Translations under genes and position numbers: made by a program
Assembly: GCF_017874595.1 (NCBI RefSeq)
Contig: NZ_JAGILA010000003.1
Coordinates: forward strand, 486,861 to 550,860
Source of the DNA: Sinorhizobium kostiense
GTDB taxonomy: Bacteria; Pseudomonadota; Alphaproteobacteria; Rhizobiales; Rhizobiaceae
Direction: 5' to 3'
DNA: 64,000 nt
Notes under the pieces: model-generated
The model's database searches: none
What the model was told of the DNA's origin: nothing
Seen by the model: only the letters and a program-made list of their open reading frames with translations
Shown here: piece after piece, positions 27,788 to 37,056 of the stretch
Layout of the letters: each line of letters opens with the position of its first letter
Position numbering within the stretch: position 1 is the first letter of the stretch

Positions 27788-29927
27788 ATGATGAAACCCG
27801 CCGCCGTGACTGGATCGCTCATTCTTGCCGGAGGGAGTTATCGGGATGCATCGAGAGTCGCCCGCAAACTCCGCGAAAATGGGTATTCGTGCGTTTGCTC
27901 TCCAGACTACCGGACGTTCGAGCAACATACGCGATGGCTAAAGCCGGACCTCCTACTGCTGGACATCGGCATTTACGAGGAGTTCTTTGGTGATGCAAAG
28001 CGTCGTGAACAGGTCCAAGCTATTCCGGCAATTCATCTCGTCTCGACAGCCGCTGACAGAACACGCGCGTTTGCTGCGGGCGCGGTGGATTACATCATCA
28101 AACCAGTGCTCACCGAAGAGTTGCTGCTGCGGGTGAGAGCCCAAATCGAGCTGCTGCAGACGCAGAAACAGCTTGCTCAGCGCAACATGCAGTTCGCCAC
28201 AACACTGGAAAACATCGGCCAGGGTGTGTGCTTCTTCGACTCGGACCAGCGGCTCATATTATCCAATCGGCGTTATGCGGAAGTATATGGGCTGCCTCCG
28301 GAGTTGGTCAGGCCCGGCATGACCTTAAGTGAGATTACCCAGCTGCGTTATTCCGTCGGCGCTTGTCCAGTCGTGCCGCACGATGAATATCTGGCCTGGT
28401 GCGACTCGATCAACTCCAAGTCTTCGCCGCAAGATTGGACGATGGAGCTGAAGTCGGGCAAGGTCATTCGCGTCCACCACGAGAGAACAGCCAATGGCGG
28501 ATGGGTTTCGACGCACGAGGACATCACCGAGCACCGAAACGCCGAACGGCAAATAGCCCATCTCGCATTGCATGACCCACTCACCGATCTACCAAACCGC
28601 GCCGCACTGAAGCAGAAACTCGAGACACTGCTCGAGCAGCACCGCACGCAAGGATCACAGTTTGCGGTGCTGTGTCTCGATCTGGACCGGTTCAAGGAGG
28701 TCAACGATCTCTTCGGTCATAATGTTGGCGATATGGTTCTGTGCCTGGCCGCCAAACGTCTGTGCGCGGCTGCGGTGGGTGCATTCGTCGCCCGCCTCGG
28801 CGGTGACGAGTTCATGGTTTTGGCAGAAGCGGATGCCAGCTCTGCGGCGCAGCTTGCCGACCTGACTATCACCGTTTTAAGTGAGGACGCAGAGATCGAA
28901 GGCACCCGGATCCGAATGGGTACGAGCATCGGCGTAGCGATCTTTCCCGCGGACGGGGACAATGCCGCCGAACTTATCAGCAATGCCGATGCGGCTCTCT
29001 ATCGCGCCAAGGCCGACGGGCGTGGCACGGCTCGGTTTTTTGAACCGCAAATGGATAAGTGGTTGCGGGAGCGACGAGCCTTACAACGTGATTTGCAAGC
29101 TGCGATCTCTGAACAGCAGCTGTCTATTGTCTATCAACCACAGGCCAACATCGGCGGGGGATATCACTGGCTTTGAGGCCTTGCTGCGGTGGAACCACCC
29201 GACGCGCGGCAATGTCCCTCCGACCGTATTCATTCCGATTGCCGAGGAGAGCAGTCTGATAATCGAGATCGGAGAGTGGGTATTGCGGGAGGCTTGTCGG
29301 GAGGCAGCCTCTTGGTCGCGGAAACTGTCGGTAGCCGTAAACCTCTCTCCCGTGCAATTCAAGCATGGGGATCTTTCCGGGCTCGTAAAGTCAGCCCTGA
29401 TCGAAACGGGACTGGAGCCTGCACGTCTAGAGCTCGAAATCACGGAAGGCGTTTTGATCGACAATCTTGAACGTGCCATTTCGACGCTGGGGCACCTAAA
29501 GGCGCTTGGTGTCCGGATCGCTATGGACGATTTCGGGACCGGCTATTCCTCCCTATCGTATCTGCAGTCTTTTCCGTTCGACAAGATCAAGATTGATCAG
29601 TCGTTCGTCCGGAATATCGGGCTTGCACAGTCTTCAGCGATCATTCGCGCCGTGATCGGACTTGGACGCGGACTTGATCTGCCCATTATCGCTGAAGGTG
29701 TGGAATCGACGGATCAGCTTGCATTCTTGACGCGCGAGTCATGCGACCAAGTTCAAGGCTATCTCGTGGGCCGGCCACGTCCTATCTCGCATTATGCCAA
29801 ATACGTTGGCCGGGCGGAGGAAAACGAGCAGCTCGAGCGCGGCCGATCGGCCGTCGCTGTCCGGCCAGAGCAAAGCCATGTTGCCAATCCACGGCGAAAC
29901 AGTGGGAATGCGGAGGCCACCAGCTAG
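27788..29927 (+). pseudogene. REC-PAS-GGDEF-EAL cyclic-di-GMP enzyme, frameshifted before EAL
   Basis: ATG 27788 follows GGAAGGAAG. Domains in order: receiver (residues ~10-125, phospho-acceptor Asp in LLLLDIG, KPVLTEELL), PAS (~140-260, TLENIGQGVCFFDSDQRLIL), GGDEF (~270-430, intact VARLGGDEFMVL, diguanylate cyclase) and EAL (GFEALLRWNHPTRG, LELEITEG, MDDFGTGYSSLSYL). At the five-G run 29156-29160 the frame shifts: the first frame stops at 29176, the EAL domain continues in the second frame to 29927. Without the shift a ~712-aa bifunctional protein results. It runs divergently from arsR. Confidence 0.85.
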
Positions 29928-29986
29928 TGGTCTCAATGCCGTACTCGGCCGACGAAGCTGATGAAGTTCGAAGAAAATCAGTGTGA

Positions 29987-30600
29987 TCACCGGCCGCCGA
30001 CTATCGCGAGCACAGTTTCTTGCTGCTGCCAAAGCATGGCGGCTCCGCTCAGCGCCATGAACCCGACCACAATTGTGCGGAACTTCGTCTCACTCATATC
30101 CCTGAGCAGACGCTTTGCGACCCAAGTGGACACCAGCGCGGCAGCTCCCGCGGCAAGCCCGAGCAGCCAGAGATGTCCAGCCATGGCGCCGAGTGTGGTG
30201 TAGGTGCCGATCTTCACCAGGTGCGTCGGCAGCGACACTGCGGTCTTGGTGCCGATCATGCGCTCCTTGGTGATGCCGGCGTTCAGATACAGCGTGTTCA
30301 ATGAATAGGCTTTAATATAGTCGATCTTCATTTCTGATCCGTCGACAAGTCCGTCGCTCGGCGTGCCGGCCATCCCTCCGACCGCAAGGTTCACGAGCAT
30401 GTACATTGGATCGTGCATGAACGAGGGGGTGTCCGCGCGTGCAATCGCGGCGTCATCGAAGTACCAGACGATCTCGTCTTCCCCAAAGCACGCCGCATTT
30501 GTGGAACCCGCTTGTATCGCCAACCTTCACCCCGTCTTGGCTCATGGTGTGCGATCCGGTTGCATTGGAATGATTATGCTGTGGAACTGCCGCTGTGATA
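29987..30600 (-). pseudogene. Chimeric remnant: GH16 glycanase tail joined to TauE/SafE tail
   Basis: Right part: a frame from about 30600 reads GSHTMSQDGVKVGDTSGFHK, CGVLW, and after a shift at the four-C run 30481-30484 continues DEIVWYFDDAAIARADTPSF, LVNLAVGGMAGTPSDG, KIDYIKAYSLN, the C-terminus of a family 16 beta-glucanase (ExoK-like). Left part, fused in frame near 30290: TLYLNAGITKERMIGTKTAV, PTHLVKIGTYTTLGAMAGHL, SETKFRTIVVGFMALSGAAM, the C-terminal membrane half of a TauE/SafE sulfite-exporter-type protein. Two unrelated gene ends were joined by deletion. Confidence 0.75.
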
Positions 30601-30939
30601 AAGCGGCTGGCCTAGGGCGTTCATGACAGTTCTGCTCATCGAGAAGTCTCCCTGCTAATTGCTTGCCCCTTCCCGATGAGCACCCCCAGCATTAGGAAAC
30701 CGTGACCTGTCGCACATACCCCGGCACTCTGGAGCTCGGGCGCGCGCTCGCGAACCAAGCGCCCCGGCTTCGAGATGTCGCCCCACGGCTCTGATCACCG
30801 GGAGGAGCCCTTCATTTTTTAAACGCTCCTGCAGATCCGCGCAGAAAGGCGTATGCTGTTTCACCGTTGGCCTGCCGCACGGGCGCGGCCATGACGGGGA
30901 GATGGATTTGCTCTCGTCCCGAAGCGAAGGAATGGCGTC
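30601..30939. other. Region upstream of the first small paralogue gene
   Basis: 340 bases. The last part (30868-30939) is the leader-like element annotated separately. An overlapping minus-strand open frame (30655-31023) is not protein-like. Confidence 0.4.
30868..30939 (+). promoter_or_regulatory. Shared leader element, copy 2
   Basis: TTGGCCTGCCGCACGGGCG and ATGACGGGGAGATGG resemble elements upstream of 41982 and 17470, at about the same 45-50 base distance from the start codon. Possible common promoter or leader. Confidence 0.4.
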
Positions 30940-31143
30940 ATGGAGCGCCGCGACTACCAATCCAAGTCGATAAGTCCTGACGAAGTTGAGATGCTCAGCA
31001 ACGTCTTCGAGCAGTTGTTGCACGACTATCAGATCCCGCGAGATGGGCAGGAAGCTGAAGACCTCGCAGCGAGGTTGGTGGCGGCCTATCAGTCCGGAGT
31101 TCGCGACGTTGAAATGCTCAAGACTTTATCTTTGCGCGCGTGA
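30940..31143 (+). CDS. Small-protein family member A (67 aa), unknown
   Basis: ATG 30940 follows GAAGGA. Sequence core ISPDEVEMLSNVFEQLL and EAEDLAARLVAAYQSGVRD. Two other genes here (33037-33240 and 41982-42194) encode the same pattern: an (I)xPD/E start, a helix ending in E-x-L, then EAExxAxRLIxLYxxGxR(D/N). All three are short, acidic and soluble. No characterised family recalled; probably a helical-hairpin protein. Confidence 0.7.
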   Translation: MERRDYQSKSISPDEVEMLSNVFEQLLHDYQIPRDGQEAEDLAARLVAAYQSGVRDVEMLKTLSLRA

Positions 31144-31249
31144 GGGTGGTCCCCTGCCTCGGCTCATTGCTGCCGAGTAGCGCACGCTCAGGAGGATGGC
31201 GAAGGGTCGGAACGGGCGAACAAGGGAGTGCACTCCGATGGATGGCAAT

Positions 31250-31406
31250 GAACACAACAGAGAGGAGCGGGTCCGCGAGCGTGCCCAGCGGCGGTGGCTG
31301 GTTCTATGAACGGGCTAAGATCCGCTGCCACGCTGCATTGGAAGCGAACGGTGATCTCGCGTTTTCTCGCCAGGCGTTTATTGCCGCCTCAATCGAGTGT
31401 GACTGA
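31250..31406 (+). CDS. Very small frame beside a DUF2934-like fragment
   Basis: ATG 31250 opens 51 codons ending EANGDLAFSRQAFIAASIEC-D. Overlapping it in another frame, ATG 31238 reads MDGNEHNREERVRERAQRRW and stops; this resembles the start of DUF2934 proteins. The region may hold a frameshifted DUF2934 gene or just one small gene. Weak support. Confidence 0.3.
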
Positions 31407-31534
31407 GTCAACCTCCCGAGATACCGAGGTCGCTCATACGACCATGCAGCAGATTGGGCATAAGCAGAATTCGACGGCCAAGGTTCGACGCACCAGGCCC
31501 TCTTCTCGACGACGGATGACGAGGGCGACATTTC

Positions 31535-31768
31535 TCAGGTGCTGCCTGCAACCCTGTTTCTTTCTCTGATCAGGCGGTCGCGCTCGCGAATATGCGACGC
31601 GAGGCTCAGCTCAAAAGTGACCAATAATTTGCGAGCCGTTGTGGCGTCTCGGTCGGCCCTCTCGAGCTTGGCAACGAGTTCGCGTTGAACGGTTGCGCGC
31701 CTGGTAGCATCTTCCACGTCGCGCTCCGCCGCTGCCAGATACTTCTCAATCAGAGACAGTTCATTCAT
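31535..31768 (-). CDS. Small coiled-coil protein, unknown
   Basis: A 77-aa protein starting MNELSLIEKYLAAAERDVED at 31768. The whole length is an amphipathic, charged helix (RRATVQRELVAKLERAD, HIRERDRLIRERNRV), probably a coiled coil. No enzymatic motif. The frame is open to 31783, but the second ATG fits better. Confidence 0.55.
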   Translation of the reverse strand: MNELSLIEKYLAAAERDVEDATRRATVQRELVAKLERADRDATTARKLLVTFELSLASHIRERDRLIRERNRVAGST

Positions 31769-31810
31769 GCCAGAGAATAGCACGGATCCTCGATCTTGCA
31801 GCCGTTAACG

Positions 31811-31930
31811 CATGGCCGCGTTCGCGATTGGGAACAGGGCCGATCCAATATCGACGCGCCGTCCCGTATCCTTCTCATGTTCGAGAAGGAGCCGGAAGCG
31901 GTGCAGCGGGCGTTCTCGCAGCCTAAAATG
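31811..31930 (+). pseudogene. C-terminal fragment of an XRE/HigA-type antitoxin
   Basis: One plus frame reads VRDWEQGRSNIDAPSRILLM then FEKEPEAVQRAF, the typical end of HigA/NadS-type helix-turn-helix antitoxins (RDWEQGR...P..R.LL..I..EPEAVxRAL). The N-terminal HTH and any toxin are absent. The fragment ends just before the 25-bp repeat at 31948. Confidence 0.6.
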
Positions 31931-31947
31931 CGCGGCTATGACAATCG

Positions 31948-31972
31948 CCTGAAGATGAGGCGCCAAGCCGAA
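31948..31972. repeat. 25-bp repeat, copy 2
   Basis: Identical to 12481-12505 and continuing with CCCCATCT. It directly follows the XRE fragment, consistent with a former insertion or recombination boundary. Confidence 0.7.
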
Positions 31973-32021
31973 CCCCATCTGATCATTAGGTTCGGCGCGT
32001 CATGTCGGTTTGGAGAGCGTG

Positions 32022-32399
32022 CTATTTTGCCGCGGTCGGTATGAACCACCATGTGATCGAGACGGCAGCCAGGGCCCACACCGCGACTATGAAAATTGCG
32101 CCACCCCGATTGAAGGGCTTTTTTAGGGCGGCGGCAGCAGTCGCCCGATGCTCCGCCATGATCTCTGCCGGCACCAACCGAATTGCTAGCAAAATTGCCA
32201 GAGGCAGGAGGATCACCTCGTCGAGATATCCGAGGACGGGAATAAAGTCGGCAATCAGATCGATGGGCGAGAGCGCATAGGCAGCTATGGCGAAGGCGAA
32301 CGCCTTCGCATACCAGGGCATACGAGGATCGCGGGCCGCGAGCCACAGAGCATGCACGTCCCGTTTGATTGCCCTCGCCCAGTCTTTGAGCCGCATCAT
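32022..32399 (-). CDS. DUF1232 (YkvA-like) membrane protein
   Basis: A 125-aa protein. The DUF1232 core YALSPIDLIADFIPVLGYLD (residues ~41-60) lies within two hydrophobic segments, and a third span is at the C-terminus (IFIVAVWALAAVSITWWFI). Function of the family is unknown. It starts three bases after the stop of the cold-shock gene and is probably co-transcribed with it. Confidence 0.8.
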   Translation of the reverse strand: MMRLKDWARAIKRDVHALWLAARDPRMPWYAKAFAFAIAAYALSPIDLIADFIPVLGYLDEVILLPLAILLAIRLVPAEIMAEHRATAAAALKKPFNRGGAIFIVAVWALAAVSITWWFIPTAAK

Positions 32400-32402
32400 C
32401 GA

Positions 32403-32612
32403 TCAGAGTGCGCGAAGATTGTCCGCGGAAGTCTTGCCCGAGCGACGATCCTGGGTAACTTCGAAGCTTACTTTTTGACCCTCCTTGAGAGTGGAGAGCC
32501 CAGCACGCTCTACTGCCGAAATATGCACGAAGACATCCGCCGAGCCGTCGTCGGGCTGAATGAAGCCGAAGCCTTTGGTGCTGTTGAACCACTTTACCGT
32601 TCCTGAAGCCAC
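32403..32612 (-). CDS. Cold-shock protein (CspA family), second copy
   Basis: A 69-aa cold-shock domain starting at GTG 32612: [20 protein letters not shown] carries RNP1 and [16 protein letters not shown]2; it ends [23 protein letters not shown]-type ribosome site lies upstream. It binds single-stranded nucleic acid as an RNA chaperone. Closer to the typical rhizobial sequence than the copy at 9547. First gene of a two-gene unit with the DUF1232 gene. Confidence 0.93.
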   Translation of the reverse strand: MASGTVKWFNSTKGFGFIQPDDGSADVFVHISAVERAGLSTLKEGQKVSFEVTQDRRSGKTSADNLRAL

Positions 32613-32715
32613 GAGTGTGCCCCTTTCATCGTGAGAGAGTTTGGCGATTGCGAAACGAATCTTGTCAGGACGTCGTGACACGCGCAACCGCAGAACCATC
32701 TATCGTCGCTGAACC

Positions 32716-32976
32716 TTAGATGAGGATCGCCTCCTCGTCCCGTTCAACCGGCTGCAGCATCATAGCATCCGAAGGGAATGGCCTCTGCAGTTCCTTGGCT
32801 TCCTTCCACTCCGCGGTGAGCCACAGCTCGATTTCCGCGGGCTCTGTCAGAATGACAGGCATGGCCTTCGGGTGGATCGGCCTCACAATCTCATTGGCCT
32901 CGCAAGTCAGGGGCTCATGATCAGCGGCGCGCCTACTGGACAACTTCCGCCGTTCTGTCACGTTGAGGATAGCCAC
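32716..32976 (-). pseudogene. C-terminal fragment of SRAP/YedK-type protein
   Basis: The frame contains LTCEANEIVRPIHPKAMPVI, LTEPAEIELWLTAEWKEAKE, LQRPFPSDAMMLQPV. This is the C-terminal third of SOS-response-associated peptidase (HMCES/YedK) proteins, with the conserved IHPKAMPVIL including the key histidine. The catalytic Cys2 N-terminus is missing, so it cannot act on abasic sites. An in-frame ATG at 32976 may allow translation of the stub. Confidence 0.75.
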
Positions 32977-33036
32977 ATTATTGGCCTTAAACTGAGCCCG
33001 CCGTACTGTCCCCCTCCGAGCGGGCTTTCTTTTGCC

Positions 33037-33240
33037 CTAGTGAATTTGGATCATGTCAATCAGATTAACCGGGTTTCTGATGCCTTCTTGGTATAGCGCG
33101 ATCAGCCGCTTTGCGAGTGCCTCAGCTTCCGGCGTATCGATGTTTAGCTTCGTCCTCGCGAGCTCGTCCTCGAACACCCGTTGTAGGAGATTGATGTCGT
33201 CCGGGCGGATGACGCAGTCAGAATCGCGGAAAGGATACAT
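33037..33240 (-). CDS. Small-protein family member B (67 aa), unknown
   Basis: ATG 33240 follows GGGAGG. MYPFRDSDCVIRPDDINLLQ, then VFEDELARTKLNIDTPEAEA and LAKRLIALYQEGIRNPVNL. Clearly homologous to the genes at 30940 and 41982. The upstream leader shared by those two was not found here, so this copy may be regulated differently. Confidence 0.7.
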   Translation of the reverse strand: MYPFRDSDCVIRPDDINLLQRVFEDELARTKLNIDTPEAEALAKRLIALYQEGIRNPVNLIDMIQIH

Positions 33241-33702
33241 AACGCGGCCTCCCTGGTTGGGACGAACGCATAAGTATCGGCCAGCGGCGCCCTTGCCCAT
33301 AGCCGCTGATGGCAGGAAGAATGCGCCTGAAATGAGGTATTTGAAAGGGCGCTCTCTTGGAAGGCTGTTCACCTCCGGTTCGGCTTCGAGCTATATCCAT
33401 TTCCACCAACTTCTCGCGGATCACCGCGTCTCGTTGCCGGCCCAGCCGCTGGAATGGCTAATCGCAATTCCGAGTAGACGGTGAGCGTTGCGCAAGCGTT
33501 GCACTGCTTTTCGCCTCAACGTTCATGGGAATGCATCAATTTCGCTGTGAGGCTTAGGCCGGGGTGCCGCCGCGTTGTGAGCTAGCCTGACGGATGTTCA
33601 CGATTTAAGGAGAATAAGTTGCGTCATCGGTCCGCTCTCGGATGCCCTTAAACGAAGGGTGACGGAGTTTTCCGTCTTCCGTCCAGGCGCGATATTCAAC
33701 GT
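33241..33702. other. Intergenic region, nothing recognised
   Basis: About 460 bases between family member B and the mgtC-like gene, including 330 bases without any plausible frame. A TTAAGGAGAATAAG stretch at 33606 looks like a ribosome site but is not followed by a convincing gene. Confidence 0.35.
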
Positions 33703-34161
33703 TTATGGATGCGAACCATCATGGTCTTCGTGACCGTGTACCCCGAGCGTGCTCAGCAGCCATAACCCAAGGAGGTTGGTCAAGCTGAGGACGATTGCAA
33801 TGTTTGCGCGACCGAGTCCCACCGCCACCCCGATGGCGCCGGCATTCCAGATGCTGGCGGCGGTCACCAATCCTTTGACGGTGCTACCTTGCTTGACGAT
33901 GGCACCGCCGCCAATGAAGCCAATTCCGGTGATGACACCTTGGAGAACACGGGCCCTAGCTTCGTTGGTGGTCGGCGAGCTCGTGTCGATAATCAGGGCA
34001 AAGCCGCATGCCGCCATTGCCACTATCGGAAGCGTTCGAAAGCCTATGCTGCGCCTACCATGCCTGCGCTCCCAACCAATTGGCAGCGCTAGGGCAAATG
34101 CCAACAGAACCCTCGCTATTTCGCTAAGGATCGTTTGGAAGTCGAAGCCGAGATCAGGCAT
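33703..34161 (-). CDS. MgtC/SapB-family membrane protein
   Basis: A 152-aa protein starting MPDLGFDFQTILSEIARVLL after AAAGGACC. It has four to five membrane spans with the MgtC signature ALPIGWERRHGRRSIGFRTL, GVITGIGFIGGGAIVKQG and AASIWNAGAIGVAVGLG. The family modulates F-type ATPase and Mg2+ or acid adaptation in pathogens; several plasmid copies in rhizobia are uncharacterised. Normal length for the short form. Confidence 0.88.
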   Translation of the reverse strand: MPDLGFDFQTILSEIARVLLAFALALPIGWERRHGRRSIGFRTLPIVAMAACGFALIIDTSSPTTNEARARVLQGVITGIGFIGGGAIVKQGSTVKGLVTAASIWNAGAIGVAVGLGRANIAIVLSLTNLLGLWLLSTLGVHGHEDHDGSHP

Positions 34162-34364
34162 GGTCCTTTCCGTCCATGATAGTGATTGAGGGCCGGACCA
34201 CAGGCCTCGCCGCATTACGGTCATTTCCGGCACGTTGCTGCCACGTCGTGCCAGCGATCACCTGTGGCGACATCCGACGTTATACAGATCGGCGGCACAG
34301 GCGAAGCAGGAATTTAAACTAGGGCTTCGATGAAACCTCACCGCCTTGATGATGCTGGGCCATT

Positions 34365-34461
34365 CGGGAGCTGCGCGACAGGCCCGCATGGCCATGGCTC
34401 GGCCATTTCATGCCGTTTGCAGCGTCATTGAAAGTGGAACGCGCCATGGCATTTCTTTCAT
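34365..34461 (-). pseudogene. DUF982 remnant
   Basis: ATG 34461 with an excellent AGGAGG site opens MKEMPWRVPLSMTLQTA and stops; the next frame continues NGMKWPSHGHAG. Compared with the intact DUF982 gene at 39947-40246 (MKEALWRVPVSVTLQNGM...EWPSHGKW) about 17 residues are deleted and the frame is shifted. A broken second copy. Confidence 0.6.
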
Positions 34462-34837
34462 ATTCGGGCCTCCTGAAAGGTCGTATGTTGAACCGCCAAC
34501 CCATCTGCTTCGTTCCCACGATAAAATGTTTCTGAGTTCTTGGTCACACTTGCTGAAGGATGCCTTCAGAGTAGACGACCGTTGTCGTGCGGTCGCGGCC
34601 ATCGCAGATCGAACGGGACGGCTTGCGAGGCCTTTGGGCTGTCTTAAATTAGAAAAATGGTGCCGAGATGCGGCTCCGAGAAAATCGGCGCCCGCTCGGC
34701 CGCGAATTTCGGCTTGTCATGCACCTCGCTGTAACCGACGCGCATCATCTTTGCAGTGCGTCACCCGCGATCGACTCGACCGAATTGAAAAGCCGATCGG
34801 GAGTAACCGGCAGCGATCTGATACGGAGAGCAAAGTC
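34462..34837. other. Upstream region of cbpA
   Basis: 375 bases. The cbpA frame is open across it, but the translation is not J-protein-like. Presumably promoter and leader. No definite sigma-factor site was recognised. Confidence 0.4.
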
Positions 34838-35758
34838 GTGAGTGAGGATCCTTATGACATTCTAGGGATAAAGCGCGATGCGGCCCAAGGCGAGGTCCAA
34901 AATGCGTTCCGCAAGCTTGCCAAGAAGCTGCACCCGGACCTCCATCCAGGTGACAAGAGCGCTGAAGACCGTTTCAAGCAGATTTCGGCGGCCTACCAGC
35001 TTTTGAGCGACGAAGAGAAACGGGCGCGTTTCGACCGAGGCGAAATCGACATGGCCGGAGCCGAGCAGGCTCCACGCGATTTTTATCGGCAATATGCATC
35101 AGCCGGCGGCCCAAACGATCCATATCATAGCGGCGCAGGTTTCGCGGACTTCGGGGAAGCGGATGATTTGTTCTCACGCTTTTTTTCGCAACGGAGCGCG
35201 AGGGGAGCATTCCGGTCCCGCGGCGCAGATCGCCGTTTCACAATGGACATCGATTTTCTTCTGGCAGTGAATGGCGGCAAAAGCCACGTCCGTTTACCGG
35301 ATGGGAGCTCGCTGGAAGTAACCGTGCCACCTGGAACACATGACGGTCAGATGCTGCGATTGCGTGGGAAGGGCGAACCTGGATATGGCGGCGGCGCGCC
35401 CGGGGATGCACTGATCGAGCTACACATCAGGCCGCATCCGTTCTTCATTAGAGATAATGGCGATATTCACATAGATCTGCCGATTTCTCTGAGCGAAGCC
35501 GTACTCGGCGGGAAGGTTCGCGTGCCGACGCCATCGGGCGCCGTACAACTGACCATTCCGCCCAATTTGAGCAGCGGCAAGAGATTGCGCATCAAGGGTA
35601 AAGGCGTGCCGAAGCGCAGTGGCGGCGCCGGCGACATTTACGTCACGCTGAAAATCGTCCTGCCTGAGGTTGCCGACCCAGATCTTACCGCATTCGTGAA
35701 GGGTTGGAAGGCGGGCCAGGCGCAAAATCCGCGCAGGCATCTGGAGGGCGAACAATGA
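34838..35758 (+). CDS. cbpA: CbpA-type DnaJ-like co-chaperone
   Basis: A 306-aa class B J-protein. GTG 34838 follows ACGGAGAG. The J domain spans residues 4-67 with HPD at 32-34 (KKLHPDLHPGD). A short G/F-rich part follows, then the two beta-sandwich substrate domains without zinc finger (PDGSSLEVTVPPGTHDGQML, DIHIDLPISLSEAVLGG). It stimulates DnaK and may bind DNA as CbpA does. Its stop overlaps the cbpM start (ATGA). Confidence 0.93.
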   Translation: MSEDPYDILGIKRDAAQGEVQNAFRKLAKKLHPDLHPGDKSAEDRFKQISAAYQLLSDEEKRARFDRGEIDMAGAEQAPRDFYRQYASAGGPNDPYHSGAGFADFGEADDLFSRFFSQRSARGAFRSRGADRRFTMDIDFLLAVNGGKSHVRLPDGSSLEVTVPPGTHDGQMLRLRGKGEPGYGGGAPGDALIELHIRPHPFFIRDNGDIHIDLPISLSEAVLGGKVRVPTPSGAVQLTIPPNLSSGKRLRIKGKGVPKRSGGAGDIYVTLKIVLPEVADPDLTAFVKGWKAGQAQNPRRHLEGEQ

Positions 35759-36078
35759 ACGATCTGGAGTTTTGCAATTGCTTGAAGATCGACACCGTCG
35801 TTCTCAGCGAGTGGATCGAAGAAGGCTGGATTGCGCCCGCATATGTGGACGGCAGGCCGGAATTTCGCGACGCCGATATTGCCCGGGCGAATTTAATTCT
35901 CGATCTGATGGATGCTTTCGGCGTCAATGCCGCAGGGATTGACATAGCCATGGACCTGATCGACCAGGTTCACGGGCTGCGGGCCATTCTACGAGACCTG
36001 ATGACGGCAATTGAACATCAGGATCGCGAAATCCAAACCGACATCCTGCGTGAGTTGGACAGGATCGCTTCTTCTTAA
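35755..36078 (+). CDS. cbpM: Chaperone modulator CbpM
   Basis: A 107-aa MerR-like fold protein: MNDLEFCNCLKIDTVVLSEW, IEEGWIAPAYVDGRPEFRDA, then a helical C-terminus with ALRAILRDLMTAIEHQDREI-like pattern. CbpM binds the J domain of CbpA and blocks its action with DnaK. Start codon overlaps the cbpA stop, so both are made in step. Confidence 0.9.
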   Translation: MNDLEFCNCLKIDTVVLSEWIEEGWIAPAYVDGRPEFRDADIARANLILDLMDAFGVNAAGIDIAMDLIDQVHGLRAILRDLMTAIEHQDREIQTDILRELDRIASS

Positions 36079-36525
36079 GACGCATCGAGCTGCCGAGCGT
36101 TGGAATAAACGGCGCTTACCTTCAATAGTCCTCGCCGCAATCAGGCGCCTGGCAGTATGCGTGCTGCCCTTTCTGGCAGGCAGGCGGCGGAGGCCGGAAG
36201 CGTCGGTTTTTTTCGTGGAACAATTCCGTGTCCACAGGGTTCTGGTCGCGCCGCTGCACTATCGGTCTCCTCCTTGGTGGCAACAAAGCAGCGTCCGCTG
36301 TTGGTCGGGCGCTGTTTTACCCCCATCTGACGGAGATCTGGTGAGTGATCGAGACGTCCGTTGTTCGGCTTCGATCGACTCGGGCCGACAACGAGCGGCA
36401 CGTTTCGCGATCTGTCCGTAGACGGCATTGTGACCGCAAGCCTGCGCGAGCGGGCAGCCGTTCCCTCACCACACGGCCCTCTCCCTGCATGGCACTGCGA
36501 ACCGTCCAACAAAGGGAGTTCCATC
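36079..36525. other. Intergenic region upstream of hsp20
   Basis: 450 bases with no gene recognised. It must hold the hsp20 promoter and leader. I looked for a ROSE-type thermosensor near the AAAGGGAG ribosome site and could not identify one. Confidence 0.4.
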
Positions 36526-37056
36526 ATGGCCCAAGCTGCTCGAAAACAACCCGTAAAGGTCGAAACGTCTGCTCCTGAACGGCGCGAGCCGCTTTCGCTG
36601 TTCGAAAGCCTCCGCCGCGAAATCGATCAACTGTTCGATGATATCAATCCGCTGGGCTGGCGGTCCTTCCCGGCACGTATGCGTGAACGCGATCGGCCGT
36701 GGTCCGAAAAAGGAACGTGGCGAATGTCTCCGGTGGTCGACTGCGTGGACGCGGAGCAGGAATACAAGATCACCGCTGAAATGCCCGGTATGGATGCGAA
36801 CGAGGTCGAGGTGAAGGTCGCAAACGGCATGCTCACGATCAGCGGGGAAAAGAAGGAGGAAAAGGAAGAGCGCGAAAAAGACCGCTTCCTGTCCGAACGG
36901 CGCTATGGTGCCTTCCAGCGCAGCTTCCGGCTGCCGCCCGGTGTCGATGCCGATAAGATCGACGCAGTCTTTGCGAAGGGTGTGTTAACGGTGCGGCTGC
37001 CGAAGACGGACGAAGCCCTGAGTAGCGAAAAGAAGATCGCGATCAAAGCGGCATAA
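36526..37056 (+). CDS. Small heat-shock protein Hsp20
   Basis: A 176-aa protein. The alpha-crystallin domain spans residues ~65-165: SPVVDCVDAEQEYKITAEMP, MDANEVEVKVANGMLTISGE, and the A/FAKGVLTVRLPK signature. The N-terminal part (LFESLRREIDQLFDDINPLG) is typical of class A rhizobial sHsps, and the EKKIAIKAA tail holds the IxI-like motif. It holds unfolding proteins for DnaK/GroEL. It follows cbpAM on the same strand after 450 bases. Confidence 0.95.
   Translation: MAQAARKQPVKVETSAPERREPLSLFESLRREIDQLFDDINPLGWRSFPARMRERDRPWSEKGTWRMSPVVDCVDAEQEYKITAEMPGMDANEVEVKVANGMLTISGEKKEEKEEREKDRFLSERRYGAFQRSFRLPPGVDADKIDAVFAKGVLTVRLPKTDEALSSEKKIAIKAA

Noticed and set aside
33048..33062. TTGGATCATGTCAA as a second FixK/FNR box
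   Set aside because: One half-site deviates and it lies inside the coding end of a small gene, not upstream of any start.
36400..36525. ROSE-type RNA thermometer upstream of hsp20
   Set aside because: Expected in rhizobial small heat-shock genes, but no convincing anti-Shine-Dalgarno helix was found near the AAAGGGAG.
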